DNA from: Massilia sp. TS11
GTDB taxonomy: Bacteria; Pseudomonadota; Gammaproteobacteria; Burkholderiales; Burkholderiaceae_D
NCBI RefSeq assembly: GCF_022012445.1
Contig: NZ_JAKLTS010000008.1
Location: 124,001 to 188,000, forward strand
Direction: 5' to 3'
DNA length: 64,000 bases
The notes below the pieces were generated by a model that had not been told where the DNA came from, made no database searches, and saw only the letters and a program-made list of their open reading frames with translations. Position numbers and translations under genes: made by a program. How positions within the stretch are numbered: position 1 is the stretch's first letter; each line of letters begins with the position of its first letter. Below, in pieces: positions 1 to 9,936 of the stretch.

Positions 1-2
1 TC

Positions 3-2513
3 GACGCGCAGAAGATTTCGCGCCATGACCTCGGCCGCGAGGCCTTCGTCGAGAAGGTCTGGGAGTGGAAGGAAAAATCGGGCTCGACCATCACCGGCCA
101 GATGCGCCGCCTCGGTACCTCGCCCGACTGGCAGCGCGAATACTTCACGATGGACGAGCCGCGCTCGAAAGTCGTGGCCGAAGTCTTCGTGCGCCTGTAT
201 GAGCAGGGCCTGATCTACCGCGGCAAACGCCTGGTCAACTGGGACCCGGTGCTGGGCACGGCCGTGTCCGACCTGGAAGTGGCGCAGGAAGAAGAAGACG
301 GTTCGATGTGGTTCATCCGCTACCCGCTGGCCGATGGCAGCGGGCATCTGACGGTGGCCACCACGCGTCCGGAAACCATGCTGGCCGACGTGGCCGTGGC
401 GGTGGACCCGACCGACGAACGCTACCAGCACCTGGTCGGCAAGATGCTGACCCTGCCCCTGGTCGGCCGCGCCATCCCGATCATCGCCGACAGCTATGTC
501 GACAAGGCCTTCGGCACCGGCTGCGTGAAGATCACCCCGGCCCACGATTTCAATGACTATCAGGTCGGCCAGCGCCACCAGCTCGACATGCCCTGCATGC
601 TGACCCTGGACGCCAAGATCGCCGACTGGGCGCCGGAAGCCTATCGCGGCCTCGACCGCTTCGTGGCGCGCAAGGCCATCGTCGCCGACCTCGACGCCCT
701 CGGCCTGCTCGAACAGGTCAAGCCGCACAAGCTGCAGGTGCCGCGCGGCGACCGCACCGGCGTCGTGATCGAACCGATGCTGACCGACCAGTGGTTCGTG
801 GCGATGAGCAAACCGGCCCCGGCCGGCACGTTCAATCCGGGCAAATCGATTGCCGAAGTGGCGCTGGAAAAAGTCGCCAGCGGCGAAATCCAGTTCGTGC
901 CGGAAAACTGGACGACCACCTACAACCAGTGGCTCAACAACATCCAGGACTGGTGCATCTCGCGCCAGCTGTGGTGGGGCCACCGCATTCCCGCCTGGTA
1001 TGACGAGCAGGGCAAGGTGTACGTGGCGCGCAGCGAAGCCGAAGCCCAGGCCCAGGCCGGCGCCGGCGTCGCCCTCAAGCGCGACGACGATGTGCTCGAT
1101 ACCTGGTTCAGCTCGGCCCTCGTGCCCTTCTCGACCATGGGCTGGCCCGAGCAGACGCCCGATCTGGCGGCCTTCCTGCCGTCCTCGGTGCTGGTCACCG
1201 GCTTTGACATCATCTTCTTCTGGGTCGCGCGGATGGTCATGATGACGGCCCACTTCACCGGCAAGGTGCCGTTCAAGACTGTCTATGTGCACGGCCTGGT
1301 GCGCGATTCGAGCGGCCAGAAGATGTCCAAGTCCAAGGGCAATACGCTCGACCCGATCGACCTGATCGACGGCATCGACGTCGACACCCTGGTCAGCAAG
1401 CGCACCACCGGCCTGATGAACCCGCGCGACGCCGAGAAGATCGCCAAGGCCACGCGCAAGGAATTCCCGAACGGCATCCCGGCCTTCGGCGCCGACGCCG
1501 TGCGCTTCACGATGGCCTCGTATGCCTCGCTGGGCCGCAACATCAACTTCGACCTCGGCCGCTGCGAAGGCTACCGCAACTTCTGCAACAAGCTGTGGAA
1601 TGCGACCCGCTTCGTGATGATGAATACCGAAGGCAAGGACTGCTCGGCCAGCGAGGCCGACCTGTCGCTGGCCGACAAGTGGATCATCTCCCTGCTCAAC
1701 CGCACCGAACTCGAGGTGGCCCAGGGCTTTGCCGACTACCGCTTCGACAATATCGCCTCGGCCATCTACAAATTCGTGTGGGACGAATACTGCGACTGGT
1801 ATCTGGAACTGGCCAAGGTCCAGGTCCAGAACGGCAGCGAAGGCCAGCAGCGCGCCACCCGCCACACCCTGCTGCGCGTGCTCGAAGTGGTGCTGCGCCT
1901 GGCCCACCCGGTGATTCCCTTCGTGACCGAAGAACTGTGGCAGGCCGTGGCCCCGCTGGCCGGCAAGGCGCCGGACGCGCAGCGCGCCACCATCATGCTG
2001 CAGCCCTACCCGATCGCCAATGAAGCGGCGCTCGATCCGGCGGCCGAAGCCTGGATGGCCGAGTTCAAGGCCCTGACCGACGCCACCCGCGGCCTGCGCG
2101 GCGAAATGAAGATCGCACCGACCGTGCGTCTGCCGCTGATCGTCGAGGCGGCCGACAGCGCCGAGCAGGCGCGCCTGGCCGTGTATGCCCCGTATCTGCA
2201 GACCCTGGCCAAGCTGTCCGAAGTGCAGATCGTGGCGGCCCTGCCGGAGTCCCCGGCCGCGGTCGCCGTGGTCGGCACCACCAAGCTGATGCTCAAGGTC
2301 GAGATCGACGTGGCCGCCGAACGTGAGCGCCTGCAGAAGGAAATGGCGCGCATGGAAGGCGAGATCGCCAAGGCCGCCGGCAAGCTGGCCAGCGAGAGCT
2401 TCGTGGCGCGCGCGCCGGCGGCCGTGGTGGCCCAGGAACGCGAACGGGTCGCGAATTTTTCGGCGACGCTTGAGAAATTGCGCGAACAGTTTGCTAAACT
2501 AGCCACCGCCTAA
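3..2513 (+). CDS. valS: Valyl-tRNA synthetase, 3' part (5' end outside window)
   Basis: Class Ia synthetase that charges tRNA-Val and edits mischarged threonine. The frame is open from the first bases, so the N-terminus with the HIGH motif lies upstream; the family is usually near 950 residues and 836 codons are visible, so roughly 115 residues are missing. Seen directly: the CP1 editing-domain motif TTRPET at visible residue 120, DTWFSSAL before the second half of the Rossmann fold, KMSKS at 440-444, the anticodon-binding helical domain after it, and a charged C-terminal arm (about 768-836, rich in Glu, Arg and Lys) that fits the tRNA-binding coiled coil of ValRS. An internal ATG at 102 is not the start, because coding sequence continues upstream in frame. 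TAA lies 21 nt before the next gene. Confidence 0.97.
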   Translation, partial: DAQKISRHDLGREAFVEKVWEWKEKSGSTITGQMRRLGTSPDWQREYFTMDEPRSKVVAEVFVRLYEQGLIYRGKRLVNWDPVLGTAVSDLEVAQEEEDGSMWFIRYPLADGSGHLTVATTRPETMLADVAVAVDPTDERYQHLVGKMLTLPLVGRAIPIIADSYVDKAFGTGCVKITPAHDFNDYQVGQRHQLDMPCMLTLDAKIADWAPEAYRGLDRFVARKAIVADLDALGLLEQVKPHKLQVPRGDRTGVVIEPMLTDQWFVAMSKPAPAGTFNPGKSIAEVALEKVASGEIQFVPENWTTTYNQWLNNIQDWCISRQLWWGHRIPAWYDEQGKVYVARSEAEAQAQAGAGVALKRDDDVLDTWFSSALVPFSTMGWPEQTPDLAAFLPSSVLVTGFDIIFFWVARMVMMTAHFTGKVPFKTVYVHGLVRDSSGQKMSKSKGNTLDPIDLIDGIDVDTLVSKRTTGLMNPRDAEKIAKATRKEFPNGIPAFGADAVRFTMASYASLGRNINFDLGRCEGYRNFCNKLWNATRFVMMNTEGKDCSASEADLSLADKWIISLLNRTELEVAQGFADYRFDNIASAIYKFVWDEYCDWYLELAKVQVQNGSEGQQRATRHTLLRVLEVVLRLAHPVIPFVTEELWQAVAPLAGKAPDAQRATIMLQPYPIANEAALDPAAEAWMAEFKALTDATRGLRGEMKIAPTVRLPLIVEAADSAEQARLAVYAPYLQTLAKLSEVQIVAALPESPAAVAVVGTTKLMLKVEIDVAAERERLQKEMARMEGEIAKAAGKLASESFVARAPAAVVAQERERVANFSATLEKLREQFAKLATA

Positions 2514-2534
2514 TTCTCGACGGGGAGACCGACG

Positions 2535-2984
2535 ATGCGCCGAACGATGTATGCATGTGTAATGCTGGCCGCCAGCCTGAGCGCCTTCAGCGCCTGGGCC
2601 CAGGAGGCCTCGCCCGTCGGTCTCTGGAAGAATATCGATGATGTGACGGGCAAGCCCAAGGCCCTGATCCGCATCAGCGAGGTCAACGGGGCCCTGCAGG
2701 GGCGCATCGAGAAGCTGTTCCGTGCGCCCGACCAGGACCAGAACCCCAAGTGCGACAAATGCACGGGCGAGCGCAAGGACCAGCCGGTGATCGGCATGGT
2801 CTTCATGTCCGGCCTGAAAAAGGACGGCGATGAATACAATGGCGGCGAGATCCTCGACCCCGACAACGGCAAGACCTACAAGTCCAAGCTGACCCTGATC
2901 GACGGCGGCCGCAAGCTCCAGGTGCGCGGCTATATCGGGATTCCGATGCTGGGCCGCTCGCAGGTCTGGGTGCGCGAACAGTAA
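2535..2984 (+). CDS. DUF2147 family secreted protein
   Basis: 149 residues. An N-terminal signal peptide (about 1-22, cleavage expected after AWA) is followed by a compact domain opening with GLWKNIDDVTGK and containing GRIEKLF, a CDKC pair and the C-terminal QVWVRE. This order matches DUF2147, a small periplasmic lipocalin-like family of unknown biochemical role. The CDKC pair (about residues 75-78) could form a disulfide. GGGGAG lies 8-9 nt before the ATG. It follows valS by 21 nt on the same strand, so it may be read through from valS. Function is not known; family assignment is by motif recognition. Confidence 0.8.
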   Translation: MRRTMYACVMLAASLSAFSAWAQEASPVGLWKNIDDVTGKPKALIRISEVNGALQGRIEKLFRAPDQDQNPKCDKCTGERKDQPVIGMVFMSGLKKDGDEYNGGEILDPDNGKTYKSKLTLIDGGRKLQVRGYIGIPMLGRSQVWVREQ

Positions 2985-2993
2985 GCCCCGCCC

Positions 2994-3332
2994 ATGCTGC
3001 TGACCGCCCAACTGTTCCACTTCGCCCGCGCGCGCCGCGGCCGCGTGGTGGCGGCACGTTGGCTGCTCAGCCTGTTCATGGTTTTCAGTTTCGTGTCGCT
3101 GGCGACGGCGGCCGAGACCCATACCCATCATCCGGCCCAGGTCGTTCACGACTGTATGCTGTGCTCGGCTGCGGCCGACCAGCTGGGCGATACGCCGGCC
3201 CCGCCGGCCCTGGTGCTGCGCAGCACCGCCACCCTCAGCTACGCGGTCCGGACCGAACCGGTCCTGCCCGTGCTGGCGCGCGCGACGGCCCTGCTGCCGC
3301 CGGCCTGCGGCCCGCCCGTCTTTCCTGCTTGA
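2994..3332 (+). CDS. Small membrane-anchored His/Cys protein, DUF2946-like
   Basis: 112 residues. One hydrophobic segment (about 23-40) is followed by a His/Cys cluster reading HTHH then HDCMLC, and a proline-rich C-terminus with a GPP turn. This layout (N-terminal anchor, His-rich patch with a Cys pair, terminal GPP) resembles the small DUF2946 proteins that often sit just upstream of TonB-dependent receptors and copper-related genes. Here it lies 77 nt before a TonB-dependent receptor on the same strand, which supports that reading. A metal-binding role is inferred from the His/Cys cluster only. The start is weakly supported (no clear Shine-Dalgarno), but the hydrophobic anchor needs a start near here. 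Confidence 0.6.
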   Translation: MLLTAQLFHFARARRGRVVAARWLLSLFMVFSFVSLATAAETHTHHPAQVVHDCMLCSAAADQLGDTPAPPALVLRSTATLSYAVRTEPVLPVLARATALLPPACGPPVFPA

Positions 3333-3351
3333 TCTCCGATAGCGCACTGCT

Positions 3352-3372
3352 GCGGCGGCCCTGCTCCGCCGC
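3352..3372 (+). other. GC-rich 7-bp stem-loop between the His/Cys gene and the receptor
   Basis: Perfect inverted repeat GCGGCGG (3352-3358) / CCGCCGC (3366-3372) with a 7-nt loop, 20 nt after the stop of the His/Cys gene. No T-run follows, so it is not a typical intrinsic terminator. It may lower readthrough or shape the receptor leader; no further function can be read from the sequence. Confidence 0.3.
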
Positions 3373-3408
3373 CCGGTGCTATTTCCGTATTCAAGACCAG
3401 GAAGCTTC

Positions 3409-5538
3409 ATGACTTTATTTCGCCTCACCCCGATTGCGCTCGCCCTGTGCGCGCTGAGCGCCCACGCCGATGACACGGCCGCCGCGCCCGAAGCGGCCGC
3501 GCCCGACCAGACTGCCGAGATCCCCAAGGTCGAAGTGATCGGCTCCCACTTCAAGGCCGCGCGCGTCGAACTCGCGCCCAAGGTCGGCACCACCATCTAC
3601 AGCCTCGACACCCATATGTTCGACAAGCTGGCCCAGGGCGACGCCGCCCAGTTCAATGATGTGCTGCAGCGCCTGCCGGGCGTGTCGGCCGACTCCAAGG
3701 GCTCGGGCTCGCTGCACATCCGCGGCGACCACTCGAACATGCAGTACCGCATCAACGGCGTCCAGCTGCCCGAGGGCATCAGCGGCTTCGGCCAGTCCTT
3801 CGACACCCGCCTCGTCGACCAGCTCGACTTCATGACCGGTGCCCTGCCCGCCCAGTACGGCATCCGCACGGCCGGCGTGATCGAGATCCAGACCAAGGAA
3901 GGCGGCCTGACCCCGGGCGGACGCGTCGGCGTACTGCTCGGCAGCCGCGACCATGTCGAGCCGAGCGGTGAAGTGTTCGGCAGCGTCGGCAAGTTCAATT
4001 ACTACCTGTCGGCCAGCTATCTGAAGAACGCGATCGGCATCGAGAACCCGCAGCCGACCCGCAATGCCCTGCACGACGACACGCGCCAGGGCAAGGGCTT
4101 CGGCAGCCTCTCGTATTTCGTCGATGACGAGACGCGCGTCGGCGTGCTGTTCAGCAGCTACCGCGGGCGCTTCGAGATTCCGAATAATCCCGGACAGACG
4201 CCGGCCTACAGCTATGTGGGCGGCAGCAAGGCCTCGGACGCGCTCGACGACCGCCAGCGCGAGCAGAACCAGTTCATCATCCTGTCGCTGCAGAAGACCC
4301 TGGGCGACCGCGGCTACCAGCTGTCGGTGTTCAACCAGAGTTCCGAGCTGCACTACACGCCCGACCTCATGGGCGACCTGATCTACACGGGCGTGGCCTC
4401 GGACGCGCTGCGCCAGAGCCATGCGAGCGGCGTCCAGTTCGACGGCAATCTCAAGCTCAGCGCCGCCCACATCCTGCGCGCCGGCTTCGCCTGGACGCGC
4501 CAGACGACCGAGAGCCGCAACCTGGTCAGCGTGTTCCCGACCGATGCCGACGGCGTCCAGACCAGCACGACGCCGCGCCAGATCGTCGACAACAACGGCA
4601 TGATGGGCAAGCAGTACTCGCTGTATGTGCAGGACGAGTGGCATCCGCTGCCGGACCTGACCGTCAACTACGGCCTGCGCCTCGACAAGGTGGCGGCCTA
4701 TGTGCACGAGCAGCAGCTGAGCCCGCGCGTGAACCTGTCCTACCAGCTCGATCCCGAGACGGCCCTGCACGCCGGCTACTCGCGCTATTTCACGCCGCCC
4801 AAGCAGGAGATCGCGGCCCAGGCCAAGGCCAGCCTGTACGCGGGCACCAGCAATGCGGCCGAGATCACGGCGGCCGATCCGGTGCGCGCCGAGCGCACCC
4901 ACTACTATGATGTCGGCCTGAGCCGCCAGATCAGCAAGGCGCTGAATGTCAGCATCGACGCCTACTACAAGGACATCCGCAATCTGCTCGACGCCGGCCA
5001 GTTCGGCCAGGCCCTGATCCTGACCCCGTTCAATTACGCCAAGGCGCATGCCCAGGGCATCGAACTGGCGCTGCTGTACACGGAGAAGAACTGGGGCGGC
5101 TTCCTGAATCTGGCCACGCAGAAGGCGGTGGCGACCCAGATCAACAGCGGCCAGAACCTGTTCGGCCAGGACGAGCTCGACCAGATCGCACGCCAGTACA
5201 TCCACGTCGACCACGACCAGACCTACACCGCCTCGGCGGGCGGCCACTACCACATCGGCGCGCACCAGTTCAGTGGCGACGTGGTGTACGGCAGCGGCCT
5301 GCGCATGACGCCCGACGGCGCCGTGCCGAACAGCGGCCACCTGCCCGGCTACACGGTGTTCAACGTCAACTACACGCACACCTGGAAGACGGCGCTCGGC
5401 AAGCTCGAAGCGCGCCTGGCCCTGCTGAATGCCTTCGACCGCGTCTACCTGCTGCGCGACGGCAGCGGCGTCGGCGTCGGCGCGCCCCAGCACGGCCAGC
5501 GGCGCACCCTGTACGCCGGCCTCAACCTCTCCTTCTAA
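3409..5538 (+). CDS. TonB-dependent outer-membrane receptor
   Basis: 709 residues. Signal peptide 1-20 (cleavage after AHA), a short Ala/Pro/Glu-rich linker, a plug domain from about residue 38 (VEVIGSH, then NDVLQRLPGV, LHIRGDHSNMQYRINGVQLP, GVIEIQTKEGG), then a long beta-barrel with alternating aromatic strands, ending in Phe as expected for barrel assembly. The ATG at 3409 is preferred over an upstream in-frame GTG at 3376 because it has AGGA 8 nt upstream and gives a clean signal peptide. The substrate cannot be read from the sequence; the neighbouring His/Cys protein hints at a metal or metal complex, as inference only. It converges on a peptidase gene with a palindrome between them. Confidence 0.93.
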   Translation: MTLFRLTPIALALCALSAHADDTAAAPEAAAPDQTAEIPKVEVIGSHFKAARVELAPKVGTTIYSLDTHMFDKLAQGDAAQFNDVLQRLPGVSADSKGSGSLHIRGDHSNMQYRINGVQLPEGISGFGQSFDTRLVDQLDFMTGALPAQYGIRTAGVIEIQTKEGGLTPGGRVGVLLGSRDHVEPSGEVFGSVGKFNYYLSASYLKNAIGIENPQPTRNALHDDTRQGKGFGSLSYFVDDETRVGVLFSSYRGRFEIPNNPGQTPAYSYVGGSKASDALDDRQREQNQFIILSLQKTLGDRGYQLSVFNQSSELHYTPDLMGDLIYTGVASDALRQSHASGVQFDGNLKLSAAHILRAGFAWTRQTTESRNLVSVFPTDADGVQTSTTPRQIVDNNGMMGKQYSLYVQDEWHPLPDLTVNYGLRLDKVAAYVHEQQLSPRVNLSYQLDPETALHAGYSRYFTPPKQEIAAQAKASLYAGTSNAAEITAADPVRAERTHYYDVGLSRQISKALNVSIDAYYKDIRNLLDAGQFGQALILTPFNYAKAHAQGIELALLYTEKNWGGFLNLATQKAVATQINSGQNLFGQDELDQIARQYIHVDHDQTYTASAGGHYHIGAHQFSGDVVYGSGLRMTPDGAVPNSGHLPGYTVFNVNYTHTWKTALGKLEARLALLNAFDRVYLLRDGSGVGVGAPQHGQRRTLYAGLNLSF

Positions 5539-5545
5539 TCCTCCA

Positions 5546-5578
5546 AAGAAAAATCGGGGTCAGACCCCGATTTTTCTT
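5546..5578. repeat. GGGGTCAGACCCC palindrome (copy A), likely bidirectional terminator
   Basis: A perfect 16-bp inverted repeat (5546-5561 / 5563-5578) around one central A, core GGGGTCAGACCCC, with A-rich and T-rich outer ends. It fills the whole gap between the convergent receptor gene (stop ends at 5538) and peptidase gene, and its right end overlaps the peptidase stop codon at 5577-5579. A GC-rich stem with T5 on either strand fits an intrinsic terminator working both ways. The same core recurs near 13.05, 25.93 and, in variant form, 37.3 kb. Confidence 0.85.
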
Positions 5579-6818
5579 AGAGGTAAGCGCTGGCGGCCAG
5601 GAAGGCGCGCGCGTCGCGCACGTGCAGGATGTCGCGGATCGCCTGCCGCTTGTCCTTGGCCTGGGCGTAGTAGGCCTGGCAGATGCGAAAGCCGATGAAA
5701 TAGCCGAGGTCGGACGGACGCTCGCCCTGCATGCTGCTGGAACCGAACCAGGCCTTGTCATCATTGGCCGCCATCGCCTGCGCGAACTCGCGCTTGAGCG
5801 CGTCCTCGTGCGCGTAACCGTAGCGGTAGGTGCCTTCGTTGAAATTGCCTTCGCTGACCAGCGAGGCGAGGAAGTCGGCCCCGCCCTCGTGGATCGCATG
5901 GCTGAGCAGGTCATCGACCTTGTTGCGCTGCTGGAAGTGCATGAGCTCGTGCAGCACGATGTTCTGCAGCAGGGCCGGCGATTTGGTCACGCCCAGCAGC
6001 CAGGGGCTCAGTTCCTCGGTCGGCGTGCTGTCGCTGCGGCTGAACATCTCAACACCCATGATCAGCCCGGCCGAGGTCGAGGTGCCGCCCGAATTGGCGG
6101 CGCCGACGACAAAATACATGTCGGGGAATTCGGCGTCCTCGTACAGCGCGCGGAACTTGTGCAGGGCGGCGCGCACGGCCGGTTCCATCCGCCCCATCTG
6201 CTCGGTGGTCGGGCGGATCGCGCTGTAGTAGCGCGGCATGCTGTTCAGTACGCGCAGCAGGTTCTTGCCGCTGGCGATGCGGTTGAGCACGAAGTCCTGC
6301 AGGCCGGGGCTGCCCGTCAGCAGATACTCGCGCTCGATCAGCTCGGCGCCGTCCTCGGCCTGGGCCAGGCGGTCGTAGACGCGCCAGAACTGGCTGATGT
6401 CGCTGGTGACGAAGCGGGCCGCGTCGGGATGGTTGTGCTCGCGCCGGTAGCGCGCCGCATTCGCTTCGACCTGGGCCGCCATCGGCGCCCAGCCCGGCAG
6501 GGCGCGGGCGGCGCTGAATTCTTCGCGCTCCAGCCACTGCGTGATGCGCAGGCCGGCGCTGGCGCCGCGCTGCAGACTGTCGAGCGCGGCCGCGGCCTGG
6601 TCCTGGCTGGCCTGGGCGCGCGCCAGCACGGCCCACAATTCGGGGTCCGGCGCGCCGGCCTCGATGGCCGCACGCAGCGCGGCGCTGGCGGCCGGCCAGT
6701 CTTTCTTGGTGACGGCTTTCAGGCCGGTCTGGGTCAGCTGGACATAGGTGGGCGCGGCATGCACGGGCGCCGCCAGCAGCAGCGCGGCGGCGATCAGGGT
6801 GGCGAACAGGGTCTTCAT
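5577..6818 (-). CDS. Secreted HExxH zinc peptidase-like protein (DUF2268-like)
   Basis: 413 residues. Signal peptide 1-21 (cleavage near VHA-AP), a helical TPR-like part (about 24-90, paired Ala/Leu helices), then a peptidase-like domain with HELMH at 290-294 and a downstream HEGGAD whose Glu 311 fits the third zinc ligand of a gluzincin (HExxH-x16-E). This resembles the DUF2268 / predicted Zn-protease group seen as periplasmic proteins. Substrate unknown. It is the last gene of the long minus-strand run that starts at dusB, 46 nt after the PAP2 phosphatase stop, and may have its own promoter. Zinc-peptidase activity is inferred from motif spacing. Confidence 0.75.
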   Translation of the reverse strand: MKTLFATLIAAALLLAAPVHAAPTYVQLTQTGLKAVTKKDWPAASAALRAAIEAGAPDPELWAVLARAQASQDQAAAALDSLQRGASAGLRITQWLEREEFSAARALPGWAPMAAQVEANAARYRREHNHPDAARFVTSDISQFWRVYDRLAQAEDGAELIEREYLLTGSPGLQDFVLNRIASGKNLLRVLNSMPRYYSAIRPTTEQMGRMEPAVRAALHKFRALYEDAEFPDMYFVVGAANSGGTSTSAGLIMGVEMFSRSDSTPTEELSPWLLGVTKSPALLQNIVLHELMHFQQRNKVDDLLSHAIHEGGADFLASLVSEGNFNEGTYRYGYAHEDALKREFAQAMAANDDKAWFGSSSMQGERPSDLGYFIGFRICQAYYAQAKDKRQAIRDILHVRDARAFLAASAYL

Positions 6819-6864
6819 GGCCGTTTATGCAATATGGACACGGCAGTATCGCAGCTGTGTTCGC

Positions 6865-7380
6865 TTATTGCAAAGGCATTCCGGAGGCAGATTTTCCGCG
6901 CTGCACAGCCCAGCCGACCAGGCCGCCGATCAGCCAGCCGGCCGCCACGTCGACCGGGAAATGCGCGCCCACATTCACGCGCGCAAAGCCGATGAACAAG
7001 GCCCAGCCCAGCAGCAGCGCGCGCTGGCCGCGCGTGGCCAGCGGCCACAGCCAGGTGAGCAGCATGGCCGCGAACATCGCATGGCCGCTCGGGAAACTGA
7101 AGCTGTCGGGAATCGGACCGACCGGGTGCACCTGGGCGCCCAGGGCCTGCGGCGGGCGCGGCATGGCGAACGCGCGCTTCATGCCGAGCGAGAGCGCGCC
7201 CATCAGCGCGTAGGCCGGCACATAGCTGCGCAGCAGCACGCGCCAGCGCGGCACCAGCAGCAGCACGGCCAGCAGGATCAGGCCATTCCAGGCCTCGCCG
7301 ACGACCGAGCCGAACACCACCAGGCGGTCGAGCCATTCGCCGCGCCACTGGTGGATCCAGAAAAACAGGGCGGTGTTCAA
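6865..7380 (-). CDS. PAP2-family phosphatase (membrane)
   Basis: 171 residues, five or six hydrophobic segments. All three catalytic blocks of the type 2 phosphatidic acid phosphatase superfamily are visible: K68 to P76 (KRAFAMPRP), PSGH at 97-100, and R134 / H140 / D144 (ARVNVGAHFPVD). Members dephosphorylate lipid phosphates such as undecaprenyl pyrophosphate or phosphatidylglycerol phosphate at the outer face of the inner membrane; which substrate applies here cannot be read. The start is a TTG at 7380, four bases after the stop of the upstream gene, implying translational coupling; no ATG gives a complete domain. Confidence 0.85.
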   Translation of the reverse strand: MNTALFFWIHQWRGEWLDRLVVFGSVVGEAWNGLILLAVLLLVPRWRVLLRSYVPAYALMGALSLGMKRAFAMPRPPQALGAQVHPVGPIPDSFSFPSGHAMFAAMLLTWLWPLATRGQRALLLGWALFIGFARVNVGAHFPVDVAAGWLIGGLVGWAVQRGKSASGMPLQ

Positions 7381-7384
7381 GCGC

Positions 7385-7744
7385 CTACAGGTCCTGCCAG
7401 GCCGGCAGCGCGTGCTTGCGCGCGGCGCGCTGGTAGATCAGGGCCATGACGAGTCCGAAGCAGGCGCCGCCGATGGCGGTGGCGAGCACGAAGGTCTGCG
7501 GATGGGTATGCGTGCTTTCCGGCCCCATCAGCCACATGATGGCGCCCCAGGCCACGGCGAAATAGGTGCCGGCCATCAGCACATTGGCGCCGAAGCCGGC
7601 GAAGTAAGGCGGCGGACAATCGATGCCGGCCGCCCACAGCAGGCGGTACAGGGGCGGAATCACGCCGCCGCGTTCGAGTCCCTTCTGGCCGATCAGGGCC
7701 AGGGCCCGGTCGTGCCGGGCGATTTGTGCGCTGCTCAGTCCCAT
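7385..7744 (-). CDS. Small two-helix membrane protein, DUF6404-like
   Basis: 119 residues. A soluble N-terminal helix-rich part (residues 1-45, with [20 protein letters not shown]) is followed by two hydrophobic segments (about 50-72 and 84-104). The PPLYRLLW...PPPYF pattern is what I recall for DUF6404, a family of unknown function; assignment is by memory of the motif. Its start overlaps the end of ruvB by 10 nt and its stop lies 4 nt before the PAP2 start, so it is translated as part of the ruvCAB run. Confidence 0.65.
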   Translation of the reverse strand: MGLSSAQIARHDRALALIGQKGLERGGVIPPLYRLLWAAGIDCPPPYFAGFGANVLMAGTYFAVAWGAIMWLMGPESTHTHPQTFVLATAIGGACFGLVMALIYQRAARKHALPAWQDL

Positions 7745-8787
7745 AGCTCGCCGTTCGGATTGGTGCGCGGGGCCTTCACGCCGAAATGGGCATAGGCCGA
7801 GGGCGTGGCGATGCGCCCGCGCGGGGTGCGTTGCAGATAGCCTTGCTGGATCAGATAGGGCTCCAGCACGTCTTCGATGGTGTCGGCCTCCTCGCCGATG
7901 GCGGCGGCCAGATTGCCGACCCCGACCGGCCCGCCGCCGAATTTGAACAGCACGGCCTCCAGCAGCTTGCGGTCCATCAGGTCGAAGCCGGCGCCGTCGA
8001 CGTCGAGCATCTTCAGGGCGGCGTCGGCCATCGGCTTGTTGATCGCGCCGCTGCCCTTGACCTCGGCATAGTCGCGCACGCGCCGCAGCAGGCGGTTGGC
8101 GATGCGCGGGGTGCCGCGCGCGCGCAGCGCCACTTCGCGCGCGCCCTCGTCGTCGATCGGCGCATTGAGCAGGGCCGCGCTACGCGCGACGATGCGGGTC
8201 AGCTCCTCGGGCCGGTAGAACTCGAGGCGGGCGACGATGCCGAAGCGGTCGCGCAGCGGATTGGTCAGCATGCCGGCGCGGGTGGTGGCGCCGACCAGGG
8301 TGAAGGGCTGCAGATCGAGCTTGACCGAGCGCGCGGCCGGGCCTTCGCCGATCATGATGTCGATCTGGTAGTCCTCCAGGGCCGGGTAGAGAATCTCCTC
8401 GACCACGGGCGAGAGGCGGTGGATCTCGTCGATGAACAGCACATCGTTCGGCTCCAGATTGGTCAGGATGGCGGCCAGGTCGCCCGGGCGCTCGAGCACG
8501 GGGCCCGAGGTCTGGCGCAGGTTGACGCCCATCTCGCGCGCGATGATGTGGGCCAGCGTGGTCTTGCCCAGGCCCGGCGGGCCGAACAGCAGCGTATGGT
8601 CGAGCGCCTCGCTGCGCTTGCGCGCGGCCGAGATGAAGATTTCGAGCTGGTCGCGGATCTTTTCCTGGCCCACGTATTCGTCGAGCAGCTTGGGCCGCAG
8701 CGCGCGTTCGATCGCCTCCTCATTGCTCGAGGCGGGGGCGGCGGAAACGATCCGCTGTTCGCTGAACTGATCGGTCTGAATGCTCAT
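7735..8787 (-). CDS. ruvB: Holliday junction branch migration ATPase RuvB
   Basis: 350 residues, standard length. AAA+ motor: Walker A GPPGLGKT at 69-76, Walker B with DEIH at 120-123, the arginine-finger/sensor region GATTRAGML, and the C-terminal winged helix (LQRTPRGR). With RuvA it drives branch migration of Holliday junctions, and RuvC cuts them. It follows ruvA with a 3-nt gap and overlaps the next gene by 10 nt, typical of a tightly coupled ruvC-ruvA-ruvB operon. Confidence 0.98.
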   Translation of the reverse strand: MSIQTDQFSEQRIVSAAPASSNEEAIERALRPKLLDEYVGQEKIRDQLEIFISAARKRSEALDHTLLFGPPGLGKTTLAHIIAREMGVNLRQTSGPVLERPGDLAAILTNLEPNDVLFIDEIHRLSPVVEEILYPALEDYQIDIMIGEGPAARSVKLDLQPFTLVGATTRAGMLTNPLRDRFGIVARLEFYRPEELTRIVARSAALLNAPIDDEGAREVALRARGTPRIANRLLRRVRDYAEVKGSGAINKPMADAALKMLDVDGAGFDLMDRKLLEAVLFKFGGGPVGVGNLAAAIGEEADTIEDVLEPYLIQQGYLQRTPRGRIATPSAYAHFGVKAPRTNPNGELWD

Positions 8788-8790
8788 CGT

Positions 8791-9369
8791 TTAACCCTTG
8801 GACAAGGCCTTCAGCGCGTGCTTGATGCCATCCGAGACGCTCGCGCCCGCGGGCAGGCTCTTCAGCGCCAGCGTGGCTTCCTTGTCCGAATAGCCGAGCG
8901 CCAGCAGCGCATTCAGGATGTCGGCCTGGGCATCATTATGCACCGCGCCGCCGGCCGCGCCGAGATCGGCTCCGAGCTTGCCTTTCAGTTCGAGCAGCAG
9001 GCGCTCGGCCGTCTTCTTGCCGATGCCCGGAATCTTGACCAGGCGCCCGGCCTCCTGCAGCGTGATGGCCTGGGCCAGGTCGGCCACGGTCATGCCGGAC
9101 AGAATCGCCAAGGCCGTGCGCGCGCCGATGCCGGAGATTTTAATCAGCTGGCGGAACACGGCGCGCTCGCTCTCGCTGCCGAAGCCGAACAGCAAGTGGG
9201 CGTCTTCGCGCACGGTCAGGTGGGTAAACAGGGTCACCTTCTCGCCCGTGTGCGGCAGATTGTAGAACGTGCTCATCGGCACATCGACCTCGTAGCCGAC
9301 GCCGTGGCAATCCACCAGCAGGGTGGGCGGTGTTTTTTCGAGCAGCATGCCCGAGAGACGACCGATCAT
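8791..9369 (-). CDS. ruvA: Holliday junction binding protein RuvA
   Basis: 192 residues, standard length. N-terminal OB fold beginning MIGRLSG, two helix-hairpin-helix motifs ([13 protein letters not shown] at about 74-86 and [13 protein letters not shown] at about 109-121) and a C-terminal helical domain that contacts RuvB. It forms the tetramer that holds the four-way junction. It lies 33 nt after ruvC and 3 nt before ruvB. Confidence 0.98.
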   Translation of the reverse strand: MIGRLSGMLLEKTPPTLLVDCHGVGYEVDVPMSTFYNLPHTGEKVTLFTHLTVREDAHLLFGFGSESERAVFRQLIKISGIGARTALAILSGMTVADLAQAITLQEAGRLVKIPGIGKKTAERLLLELKGKLGADLGAAGGAVHNDAQADILNALLALGYSDKEATLALKSLPAGASVSDGIKHALKALSKG

Positions 9370-9402
9370 TGTCTTCCTTCGTGAGAGAGTGGCGGCGCAG
9401 CT

Positions 9403-9936
9403 TTATACCAGACGGCCGCGGCGCATGCGCAGGCCCGCCAGCGGGGAGGCGCTGCGCATCGCCAGCAAGCCATCATGGCTGTTTGCGTGGCAGATCGCAA
9501 CCCCCAGCGCGTCGGCCGCGTCGGTGCCCGGCAGACCGGGCAGCTTGAGCAGGCGCGCCACCATGTCCTGCACCTGGGCCTTGGCGGCGCGGCCGGTCCC
9601 AACGATGGCCTGCTTGACCTGGGTCGGCGAGTATTCGGCCACCCCCAGGTCGGCCGACACCAGGGCCGTGATGGCGGCCCCGCGCGCCTGGCCCAGCAGC
9701 AGGGTCGACTGCGGATTGACGTTGACGAACACCTTCTCGATGGCGGCGCAATCGGGCCGGTACTGGGCGCTGATGGCGCGGATGCCATCGAGGATGGTGC
9801 GCAGACGCGCCGGCAGGTCCTGCGCGGCGTCGGTCTTGATCGTGCCCGAGGCGATGTAGCGCAGGGCCTGGCCCTGCTGGTCGACCAGGCCGAAGCCGGT
9901 CGTACGCAGGCCGGGGTCGATCCCCAGGATGATCAT
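9403..9936 (-). CDS. ruvC: Holliday junction resolvase RuvC
   Basis: 177 residues. RNase H-like fold with the four acidic metal ligands visible: D7 (ILGIDPG), E67 (AAIEKVF), D139 and D142 ([11 protein letters not shown]). It resolves Holliday junctions by paired nicks. Its ATG shares one base with the purH stop (TGATG), so it is translationally coupled to purH. Confidence 0.97.
   Translation of the reverse strand: MIILGIDPGLRTTGFGLVDQQGQALRYIASGTIKTDAAQDLPARLRTILDGIRAISAQYRPDCAAIEKVFVNVNPQSTLLLGQARGAAITALVSADLGVAEYSPTQVKQAIVGTGRAAKAQVQDMVARLLKLPGLPGTDAADALGVAICHANSHDGLLAMRSASPLAGLRMRRGRLV

Noticed and set aside
7385..7744. Frameshift or fusion between ruvB and the DUF6404-like gene because of their 10-nt overlap
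   Set aside because: Both frames are complete with proper start and stop, and overlap of this size is usual in coupled operons.
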